NCBI RefSeq assembly: GCF_000685965.1
Contig: NZ_JMLE01000019.1
Span: 1-64,000, forward strand
Length of the DNA: 64,000 nt
Reading direction: 5' to 3'
From: Arthrobacter sp. UNC362MFTsu5.1
GTDB lineage: Bacteria > Actinomycetota > Actinomycetes > Actinomycetales > Micrococcaceae
Positions 51,764 to 58,445 of the stretch are shown here, piece by piece. Each line of letters begins with the position of its first letter. Within the stretch, counting starts at the first letter, position 1. Position numbers and translations under genes: made by a program. The notes below the pieces were generated by a model, which saw only the letters and a program-made list of their open reading frames with translations, did not search any database and was not told the origin of the DNA.

Positions 51764-53203
51764 CTAAAGACCGAGCCGGGGAAGCGGCAAACCGAATATG
51801 TCTTTGAGGGCATATTTAGCGGCGTGGAAGCCCGGCATGCCGGTAACGCCGGGGCCAGGCGGGGTGGAGGAGGAACACAAGTACACGCCCGGCAGGGGAG
51901 TTCGCCACGGGACGGGACTGACCACGGGCCGCTGTACCAGTCCGCGGAGATCCATCAGCCCCGCCGCGAAGTCGCCGCCCACGTAGTTCTGGTTGTATTC
52001 CGCCAGTCCGGCCGCCGTCGTCACCTGCACCTGCACCACAAGGTCCCGGAAACCAGGGGCAAAACGTTCCAGCTGCGCCGTCACCGCCTCAGCCATATCC
52101 ACGGTTGACCCGGCGGGGACATGGCAGTACGTCCACAGGATGTGCCGTCCTTGCGGGGCGCGGGAATCGTCAAACCGCGAAGGCTGGGAGACCAGGACGT
52201 AGGGACGATCCGGGTGCTTTCCGGCGGCCACTTGGTTTTCGGCTTCGGCCATCTCTGCGCGCGTGCCGCCCACATGGACCGTGCCGGCATCGGCCAATTC
52301 TGCCGCCTGCCACGGAACCGGTCCGGCGAGGATGAAATCGACCTTGCAGGCGGCGTTGCCGAACCGATAGGAGGCCAGGGAGCGGCGGTACCCGGCGGGC
52401 AGGCTGTCCCCGGCCAGCCTGAGCAGTGCCGGGGGAGCGATATCCAGGAGTGTCGCCCTGACGGCCGGCAGTTCCGCCAGGGAATCGATCCGCCGGCCGG
52501 TTTCCACCGTCCCGCCATGCGCTTCAATGTCCCGGACCATGGCACTGGCGATGGAAGCGGACCCGCCCACCGGAATGGGCCAGCCTTGCGCATGCGCCAG
52601 CGTCCCCAGCATGAGCCCCGCACCGGCGGGCGCCAGCGACGGCAGGGCGCCCACGGAGTGCGCGGCAACACCCGTCAGGAGGGCCGGTGCCAGATCGTCC
52701 CTGAATCTGGCGTTCCACGCCGCTGAGCCCTGCTCAAGGGTCCGCAGCCCGAACAAAACGGCGGCAACGGGGTCGTGCGGAATCCGCAGGAGCTGGTTCA
52801 GGGTGAAGTCGGCAACGCCGGCGGCCCGGGCGACGAGGGGTGCCATCAGGCGGCGGTACGCGGGGCCGTCCCGTCCTAGCCCCGCAGCAGTGCGGTCCAG
52901 GGAGCGGTACGCCAACGCGGCCCTGCCCCCGTCCAGGGGCGACGCGAAGGAAAGCTCCGGCGTGATGAGGTCGATGCGCCGCGCCAGCTCGAAGTCTTGA
53001 AAGAACGGGGAGGCAAGCGCCATGGGCTGGACTGCCGAGCAGATGTCGTGCAGGTGGCCGGGCTGCATCAATTCGGAGGTCCGAAGGCCGCCGCCTGGAG
53101 TGGCAGCCTCCTCAAACACCTGCACCTTGAGGCCGGCGCGGGCCATGGTCACCGCTGCCGCCAGGCCGTTGGGACCGGAGCCGACGACGGCGACGTCAGG
53201 CAT
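51764..53203 (-). CDS. FAD-dependent oxidoreductase, phytoene-desaturase-like
   Basis: This 479-aa protein has the dinucleotide-binding N-terminus VAVVGSGPNGLAAAVTMARAGLKVQVFEEAATPGGGLRT and the C-terminal motif GVYLCSSSTPPGPGVTGMPGFHAAKYAL. Both are typical of the CrtI/carotenoid oxidoreductase-related family. No other carotenoid gene is near, so the substrate is open. Its start overlaps the end of the GT87-like gene by eight bases, so the two are co-transcribed. Confidence 0.9.
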   Translation of the reverse strand: MPDVAVVGSGPNGLAAAVTMARAGLKVQVFEEAATPGGGLRTSELMQPGHLHDICSAVQPMALASPFFQDFELARRIDLITPELSFASPLDGGRAALAYRSLDRTAAGLGRDGPAYRRLMAPLVARAAGVADFTLNQLLRIPHDPVAAVLFGLRTLEQGSAAWNARFRDDLAPALLTGVAAHSVGALPSLAPAGAGLMLGTLAHAQGWPIPVGGSASIASAMVRDIEAHGGTVETGRRIDSLAELPAVRATLLDIAPPALLRLAGDSLPAGYRRSLASYRFGNAACKVDFILAGPVPWQAAELADAGTVHVGGTRAEMAEAENQVAAGKHPDRPYVLVSQPSRFDDSRAPQGRHILWTYCHVPAGSTVDMAEAVTAQLERFAPGFRDLVVQVQVTTAAGLAEYNQNYVGGDFAAGLMDLRGLVQRPVVSPVPWRTPLPGVYLCSSSTPPGPGVTGMPGFHAAKYALKDIFGLPLPRLGL

Positions 53204-54665
53204 CGCTGGCCGCCCGCCGCCAGGGGAGCACCGATGCGGCCGGATTCGCCGGATCCAATCGCAACCAGTCGGGTGCGCCGTCGAACGGCCCTCCTTGGGG
53301 ATCGTCCAATGAGTGGCGCCGGATGATGTCGTAGCCGGGGTCCCAGATATCCCAGGCGACCCGGACCATCAGGTACGCGGTGGCAATCATGTGCAGGCCC
53401 ACCGCCAGCACGTAGTAGGGCATGTCGATGTTGTGCTGCGTCGGGCCGCCGCTTGTCACCTGCCCCAGGTACATCCAGACCGCCGCCCAGTGCAGGCCTT
53501 CGATGCCCTGCCAGATCAGGAAATCGCGCCAGCGCGGGCGGGCCAGGGCCAGGAGGGGGACCAGCCAGATGACGAACTGGGGTGAGTACACCTTGTTGGT
53601 CAGGATGAACGCCGCAACGATCAGAAAAGCCAGCTGGGCGAGCCTGGGGCGTCGCGGTGAGGTCAGCGCCAGCAAGGCAATGAGCACGCAGCTGATGAGG
53701 AACAGGTTGAGGGCGAGGGTGTTGATCGCCTCGGGCCCGAGGGGCGTCCATTGCAGCCGCCCGGCCACCAGGTTGTAGGCGAACCAGGGGGAGCTGTAGC
53801 CGGCCGGGCGGTCCTCGGTGAACTGGTAGAAGTACTTCCAGCCGGAGGGGTTCATTGCAGCGATGGGAAGGTTGATGGCTAGCCACGCGGCGGCGGCCGC
53901 GGCGGCGGTGACCAGCAGGGGCCGGATCTTTCCGGTCCGCAGCGCCAGCAGCAGGATCGCTCCGAAGACCAGGACCGGATACAGCTTGGTGGCCGTGCCC
54001 AGGCCGATCAGCACGCCGGCCAGCACCAGCCGGTCACGGGCGAAGAAGTACATCCCGACGGCCAGCAGGCACACGGCCCACATGTCCCAGTTGATCACCC
54101 CGGCAAGGATGATGCCGGGGGCCACTGCCACCATGGCGGCGTCCCACGGCCGGCGCCGGCTCATGCGCGCGGTTGCCAGGACCGTGACGATCCAGACGGC
54201 GGCGATGAGAGTGGCATTGACGTCGAAGTAGCCGAGAATGCGCGCATCGGTGGCGCCCTGCCCCGGGACCAGCATGGCAGTCAGGCCGGCAATGATTCCC
54301 ATCAGGACGGGATATTCGAAGAAGCTGCCTTCACTGAAGAAGGGAAAAGTGCCGTCGCCCAGTCCGCGGTTGCGGAAGAGTTCCGGGAAATCCGAATAAC
54401 AGGTGGAGTAGAACTGGCCTGGCGACTCCCAGCCGTTCGCGCGGCAGTAGTTCTTGACCATGATGCTTGCCAGGGCGGCCAGAACCGTAAGGATGATCAG
54501 GACGCGTTCAACGGTGAATATACCCGGCGAGACGACTCCGGGTTCAGCCCGGCGCCCCATGGGCCCGCCGATCAGCTCGGTGAAGTTCCTGAGCAGGAGG
54601 TCACTTCGGCTCGGGATAACCAGGCGGGACCGTTTCCGGTGCGCCGGCGGCATTGTCTCCTGCAT
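53196..54665 (-). CDS. GT87-like membrane glycosyltransferase (DUF2029)
   Basis: This 489-aa protein has about ten to twelve transmembrane helices. The first extracytoplasmic loop carries the acidic and aromatic residues of GT-C enzymes (YSDFPELFRNRGL, FPFFSEGSFFEYPVLMG). Actinobacterial GT87 proteins are polyprenol-phosphate-mannose-dependent mannosyltransferases that build cell-envelope glycolipids; the acceptor is unknown. TAAGCT (54672-54677) lies six bases before the ATG with no ribosome binding site (leaderless). It overlaps the downstream oxidoreductase gene. Confidence 0.88.
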   Translation of the reverse strand: MQETMPPAHRKRSRLVIPSRSDLLLRNFTELIGGPMGRRAEPGVVSPGIFTVERVLIILTVLAALASIMVKNYCRANGWESPGQFYSTCYSDFPELFRNRGLGDGTFPFFSEGSFFEYPVLMGIIAGLTAMLVPGQGATDARILGYFDVNATLIAAVWIVTVLATARMSRRRPWDAAMVAVAPGIILAGVINWDMWAVCLLAVGMYFFARDRLVLAGVLIGLGTATKLYPVLVFGAILLLALRTGKIRPLLVTAAAAAAAWLAINLPIAAMNPSGWKYFYQFTEDRPAGYSSPWFAYNLVAGRLQWTPLGPEAINTLALNLFLISCVLIALLALTSPRRPRLAQLAFLIVAAFILTNKVYSPQFVIWLVPLLALARPRWRDFLIWQGIEGLHWAAVWMYLGQVTSGGPTQHNIDMPYYVLAVGLHMIATAYLMVRVAWDIWDPGYDIIRRHSLDDPQGGPFDGAPDWLRLDPANPAASVLPWRRAASDA

Positions 54666-54784
54666 TCCTCGAGCTTACCGTCGCAGTTGCGCACCAGCCG
54701 TCCCGGCTTGGCGGTGTACCGGCCAACAAAAAGCCCACGCGTCGCCGCGTGGGCTTTTTGTGCATGAATCTTGCTCGCCGCCAT
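54572..54784 (-). other. Doubtful third reading frame containing the terminator
   Basis: A 70-codon frame begins with ATG at 54784, six bases after AGGAGA, and reads MAASKIHAQKAHAATRGLFV. The terminator hairpin falls within its codons 4-17, and its 3-prime end overlaps the glycosyltransferase start. If transcription stops at the hairpin, the message would have no stop codon. I cannot say that it is a gene. Confidence 0.25.
54726..54761. terminator. Strong bidirectional terminator
   Basis: A perfect 16-bp stem (54726-54741 and 54746-54761) with a TCGC loop has runs of five A and five T flanking the GC-rich core. On the minus strand it would end transcription from the small-protein locus at 54.85-55.5 kb. 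It lies inside a reading frame that has its own ribosome binding site and starts at 54784. Confidence 0.9.
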
Positions 54785-54849
54785 TGGTTCTCCTGGATTT
54801 TTCCGTTACCGGCTGCAGCTCGGTACTGAAGGGAACGACGATCGTTTGC

Positions 54850-54990
54850 TCAGCGAAGGACGCCGCCCATCTGGTGCAGGACGACATACACGTCTTCACG
54901 GTTCTGGTCGAGGAGCTGGCCGTTGAACAGCGTCTTCTCCTTCAACGCCGGCTGCCAGCCAAAGCGCAGAACGCGCCGGAGCCATTTCAT
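54850..54990 (-). CDS. Small protein of unknown function, 46 aa (or 73 aa)
   Basis: The ATG at 54990 has AAGGAGG eight bases upstream. The frame encodes 46 aa beginning MKWLRRVLRFGWQPALKEK and ending HQMGGVLR. About 84 percent of its codons end in G or C, as in real genes here. A GTG at 55071 in the same frame has AAAGGA six bases upstream and would give 73 aa, so two forms are possible. It is basic at the N-terminus with an amphipathic Trp/Arg/Phe-rich stretch. I recognise no family. A leader ORF and a hairpin-rich region lie upstream and a strong terminator downstream. Confidence 0.6.
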   Translation of the reverse strand: MKWLRRVLRFGWQPALKEKTLFNGQLLDQNREDVYVVLHQMGGVLR

Positions 54991-55095
54991 CGTGGGTACC
55001 TCCTTCCGGGGTGTTGTCAGGCGTCGTCGGCCGCGGTCGACTTGTTGCATGGTGCTGGCGGTGCTGCTCACGTGTGGTCCTTTGATGTGTGGTTG

Positions 55096-55391
55096 TGCCC
55101 GGAATTGGGCATGACAAATAAAGCCAATTAATTAACGGAATTAATGGCACTAAATTAGGCATGGAAATGCCCGGTGAATTAGCTCCGGCATAAAGACCAA
55201 AGCAGATGATGGATTTCGCTACGCGAAGAGTGGCCCCAGAGGCAGCTACGCCGCAGACCCCAACAAGAAGCGGGGTTCTGAACTATGGGGTGTTGCGTAA
55301 CCGCATGGGGCCCGCCTACGGATGACTGCCGGGAGCTTCCTGAATCGGGAAGCCGTTACCAGGATTCGGCCGGGAGGCCGGAATCGCTAGG
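55096..55391 (-). ncRNA. Hairpin-rich structured leader RNA (candidate)
   Basis: On the minus strand, between the leader ORF and the 46-aa gene, at least seven inverted repeats follow one another: 55363-55385 (GC-rich, bulged), 55335-55353 (GCTTCC/GGAAGC), 55294-55305 (TGCG-TAAC-CGCA), 55257-55276 (ACCCC/GGGGT), 55215-55227 (TTCGC-TAC-GCGAA), 55158-55171 (GGCAT/ATGCC) and 55096-55111 (TGCCC/GGGCA). The last lies just upstream of the AAAGGA site. No known riboswitch was recognised. It suits an attenuator or regulatory 5-prime leader. Confidence 0.45.
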
Positions 55392-55487
55392 TTAGGAGGC
55401 GGTCACTCCGTGAAAAGGGCGCGTGGCAGCAACTGAGGCCGGGGTGGCGGTGATGGTCATCTTCCATCCGCTAGTCAAAGTAATCAT
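55392..55487 (-). CDS. Leader peptide ORF, 31 aa
   Basis: The ATG at 55487 has AAAAGGAGG nine bases upstream, among the best ribosome binding sites in the window. The 31-aa product is Thr/Ala-rich (MITLTSGWKMTITATPASVA at the start, ending GVTAS). Its stop codon directly abuts the hairpin-rich region, as in translation-dependent attenuators. It is too short for any family assignment. Confidence 0.5.
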   Translation of the reverse strand: MITLTSGWKMTITATPASVAATRPFHGVTAS

Positions 55488-55654
55488 TTTTCCCAACCTC
55501 CTTTTCTGTTCTGCCGCTGTTCGGTTGACTAACCGGACAGCACGCGCCGACGACCCTGGCAAAACGCACTGGAGTCAGGAATAAAATTACACCAGCAATG
55601 GAGCATTTGACTAGTGAATTTAAGCAATTCCCGGAAATATTTGATAAATCGTCT
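55488..55654. promoter_or_regulatory. AT-rich promoter region of the small-protein locus
   Basis: This is an unusually AT-rich stretch for this genome. On the minus strand it contains TAATTT/TTTATT hexamers that could be -10 elements, and a small GGTT/AACC palindrome near 55525-55540. It probably drives the leader ORF. No other gene is visible. Confidence 0.35.
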
Positions 55655-56239
55655 TTATAGTCCCCAGCGGACCACGGCCGGGGTCCTCTTGTCCCATCCC
55701 AGCGTGCAGACTTTCGCCGTCCCCAGGATGAAATGCCGGCCCTCGTGCGGGTCCAGTCCCAACCAGCGTGCGGTCAGGATCCTGGAGAAGTGTCCGTGGG
55801 CCACAATCAGTACGTTGTCCAGTCCGGATTCGAGCACGCGGGCCACGATCTTGTCCGCCCGGGCAGCCACTTCCTCAAGGGCCTCGCCGTTGGGCACGCC
55901 GTGGGTCCAGATCAGGTATTCCGGGTTGTCCTTGCGGATCAGGTCGGAACTGATGCCTTCGTAGTCGCCGTAATTCCATTCCACTGCAAGGGGTTCCTGT
56001 TCAGCGTCGGGGAATCCCGCAAGTTCCGCCGTCCGGCGTGCCCGCCGCAGGGGGGAGGTCAGCACCAGGTCGAAGTCAACGCCGTCGAGAATCTTCCGCG
56101 CCTCCACGGACTGCTGCTCGCCCTCCACCGTCAAGGGCAGATCGGTGAGTCCGGTGTACTGGCCGCTCTTGGACCATTCAGTCTCACCGTGGCGCAGGAT
56201 CCAAAGCTGGGGGCGTGCGGTGCTGTTAGCTGAAATCAC
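55655..56239 (-). CDS. Histidine phosphatase family protein
   Basis: This 194-aa protein begins with the catalytic LWILRHGETEWSKSGQYTGLTDLPLT motif. Its second active-site region is VLIVAHGHFSRIL, as in phosphoglycerate-mutase-like phosphatases. The substrate is unknown. The GTG start at 56239 directly abuts the stop codon of the CCA-adding enzyme (TAAGTG), with GAGGAG upstream, so the genes are coupled. Confidence 0.93.
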   Translation of the reverse strand: MISANSTARPQLWILRHGETEWSKSGQYTGLTDLPLTVEGEQQSVEARKILDGVDFDLVLTSPLRRARRTAELAGFPDAEQEPLAVEWNYGDYEGISSDLIRKDNPEYLIWTHGVPNGEALEEVAARADKIVARVLESGLDNVLIVAHGHFSRILTARWLGLDPHEGRHFILGTAKVCTLGWDKRTPAVVRWGL

Positions 56240-57730
56240 TTATGACTCCTCAGTAGTGGAAAGTTCGACGCCGGCGGCCGGCTGCTGTTCTGCGGCCTCG
56301 GGCTGGCCTGCCCACCACTCCCGCAGCCTGGCCTCTGCCACTGCGGGATCGAGCGGGCCGTGCTCCATGCGCTCGTCAAGCAGGAATTTGTAGGCCTTGC
56401 CCACCACCGGCCCGGGCTTCAGCCCGAGCAGGGCCATGATCTGGCCGCCGTCAAGGTCAGGCCGCACAGCTTCCAGCGATTCCTGCTCGCGCAGCGCCGC
56501 AATGCGCGCCTCGAGGTCGTCATAGGCGAAGGAAAGCCTGTCGGCCTTGCGCTGGTTGCGTGTGGTCACATCAGACCGCGTCAGCCGGTGCAGGCGCTCC
56601 AGGAGGGGTCCGGCGTCCGTCACGTAGCGGCGGACCGCGGAGTCGCTCCACCCGGCCTCGCCGTAGCCGTAGAAGCGCATGTGCAGCTCGACCAGCCGCG
56701 CCACGGCCTTGATGGTGTCGTTGTCGAAGCGGAGGGCCTTCATCCGCTTCTTGGTCAGTTTGGAACCCACCATGTCGTGGTGGCGGAAGCTCACGGCACC
56801 GCCCGGTTCGAAACGGCGCGTCGCCGGCTTGCCGACGTCGTGCATGAGGGCAGCAAACCGCAACACAAAATCGGGGCCGGGCACGGCGCCGTCGGAATCC
56901 GTTTCCAGGGATGCGGCCTGCTCCAGCACCTGCAGGGAATGCTGGTAAACGTCCTTGTGGCGGTGGTGTTCGTCGGCTTCGAGCCGCAGCGCGGAAACTT
57001 CCGGCAGGACGAATTCGGCCAGTCCGGTGTCCACCAGGAGGTCGATGCCCACGCGGGGGTGGGATCCGCAGATGAGCTTCACCAGTTCCTCGCGGATACG
57101 CTCCGCGGAAATGATGGTGATCCGTTCCGCCATCCGGGTCATGGCCTCCTTCACGTCTGCACGGACGGCCACACCTAGCTGCGAGGCGAAGCGGGCCGCC
57201 CGCATCATGCGCAGCGGGTCATCGGAAAAGGACGACTCCGGCGAACTTGGCGTGGCCAGCAAGGAGGCATGGAGGTCGCGGACGCCGCCGAACGGATCAA
57301 CCAGCTCCATCGAGGGCAGCCGCAGCGCCATCGCGTTAATGGTGAAGTCCCGGCGCAGGAGGTCATCCGTGAGGGATGAACCGAACGCGACGACCGGCTT
57401 GCGCGACTCCGGGTCGTAGGCCTCGGCACGGTAGGTGGTGATTTCGATCTGGAAGCCGGACTTCCGCATTCCGATGGTGCCGAATGCCCGTCCGATCTCC
57501 CAGAAGTTGTCCGCCCATTTCTTGATCAGCGCCAGGGTCTGGTCCGGCGTGGCGTCCGTGGTGAAGTCCAGGTCAGGGGAGAGCCTGCCCAGGAAGAGGT
57601 CACGAACGGGACCGCCCACCAGCGACAATTCGTGGCCGGCGTCGACGAAGCGCTGCCCGAGCTCCAGGACCACCGGGTCCACCTGGAAATCGACGGTGTG
57701 CGGGTCGGACTTTTGATGTGCGTGCGCCAT
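56240..57730 (-). CDS. CCA tRNA nucleotidyltransferase
   Basis: This 496-aa enzyme adds or repairs the CCA end of tRNA. The nucleotidyltransferase head has LVGGPVRDLFLGRLSPDLDFTTDA near residues 38-60, with the two catalytic aspartates in DLD. The body has RRDFTINAMAL and an HD domain (RFAALMHDVGKP). Actinobacteria usually encode it next to Nudix and murJ genes near the origin, as here. The C-terminus is Glu/Ala-rich. Confidence 0.96.
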   Translation of the reverse strand: MAHAHQKSDPHTVDFQVDPVVLELGQRFVDAGHELSLVGGPVRDLFLGRLSPDLDFTTDATPDQTLALIKKWADNFWEIGRAFGTIGMRKSGFQIEITTYRAEAYDPESRKPVVAFGSSLTDDLLRRDFTINAMALRLPSMELVDPFGGVRDLHASLLATPSSPESSFSDDPLRMMRAARFASQLGVAVRADVKEAMTRMAERITIISAERIREELVKLICGSHPRVGIDLLVDTGLAEFVLPEVSALRLEADEHHRHKDVYQHSLQVLEQAASLETDSDGAVPGPDFVLRFAALMHDVGKPATRRFEPGGAVSFRHHDMVGSKLTKKRMKALRFDNDTIKAVARLVELHMRFYGYGEAGWSDSAVRRYVTDAGPLLERLHRLTRSDVTTRNQRKADRLSFAYDDLEARIAALREQESLEAVRPDLDGGQIMALLGLKPGPVVGKAYKFLLDERMEHGPLDPAVAEARLREWWAGQPEAAEQQPAAGVELSTTEES

Positions 57731-57890
57731 AGTTACTTAAGCTTGTCAGAAAACCACGCCAACAAGCACCAATCGGGGCCGCCTAACCGCGCCGTTACAC
57801 CGTTGCTTCGGGAATCTACGTCACACGCAGTCCACTTTCTTGTCATGTTCCGGTCATCAGGAACGGGCAAGAGTCGTTAGAGTGGACTTC

Positions 57891-58439
57891 ATGGCCCATC
57901 CCGTACCGAGTGCTCCTGGCAGGAGGACAAACCCACCGTTGCCGTCGGCAATCGGTGCCCATGTCGCGCCCGCCCAGCACCCGGGACCGGCCTCGCTGCC
58001 CACCGTTGAGGAAATCTCCGCCGGCGGCGTTGTTGTTGATACGTCCGACGGCGAACTGAGGGTTGCGATCATCGCCCGCCTTAACCGCGGGGGTCGCCTC
58101 GAGTGGTGCCTGCCGAAGGGCCATCCGGAGGGCAAGGAAAAGAACGAGGAAGCGGCCGTCCGCGAGATCGCCGAGGAAACCGGCATCAGCGGAAACATCC
58201 TGGCCCCGCTGGGCAGTATCGACTACTGGTTTACCGTCAGCGGGCACCGCGTCCACAAGACCGTCCACCACTACCTGCTCCGGGCCACGGGCGGCGAGCT
58301 GACTATCGAAAACGATCCCGACCAGGAAGCCGTGGATGTCGCCTGGGTGCCCATCCAGGAGCTCGCCCGCAAGCTGTCTTTTCCGAATGAGCGCCGCATC
58401 GCGGACCTCGCCAGGGAAGTCCTGCCGGAACACCTCTGA
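57891..58439 (+). CDS. Nudix hydrolase
   Basis: This 182-aa protein contains the complete Nudix box GHPEGKEKNEEAAVREIAEETGI (about residues 81-103), which binds the metal for diphosphate hydrolysis. The N-terminus is Pro-rich and disordered. The substrate is unknown. TAGAGT (57878-57883) lies seven bases before the ATG with no ribosome binding site (leaderless). murJ starts six bases after its stop codon. Confidence 0.95.
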   Translation: MAHPVPSAPGRRTNPPLPSAIGAHVAPAQHPGPASLPTVEEISAGGVVVDTSDGELRVAIIARLNRGGRLEWCLPKGHPEGKEKNEEAAVREIAEETGISGNILAPLGSIDYWFTVSGHRVHKTVHHYLLRATGGELTIENDPDQEAVDVAWVPIQELARKLSFPNERRIADLAREVLPEHL

Positions 58440-58445
58440 GGTTCT

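Noticed and set aside
54675..54899. 74-codon minus-strand frame overlapping the small-protein gene
   Set aside because: It has no ribosome binding site, overlaps the better-supported 46-codon frame and runs through the terminator.
55380..55391. 16S rRNA fragment (GGAATCGCTAG)
   Set aside because: Only 11 bases match a 16S motif and the surroundings do not.
55162..55440. Group II intron or tmRNA
   Set aside because: No intron-encoded protein, domain V-like hairpin or tmRNA tag frame could be recognised.
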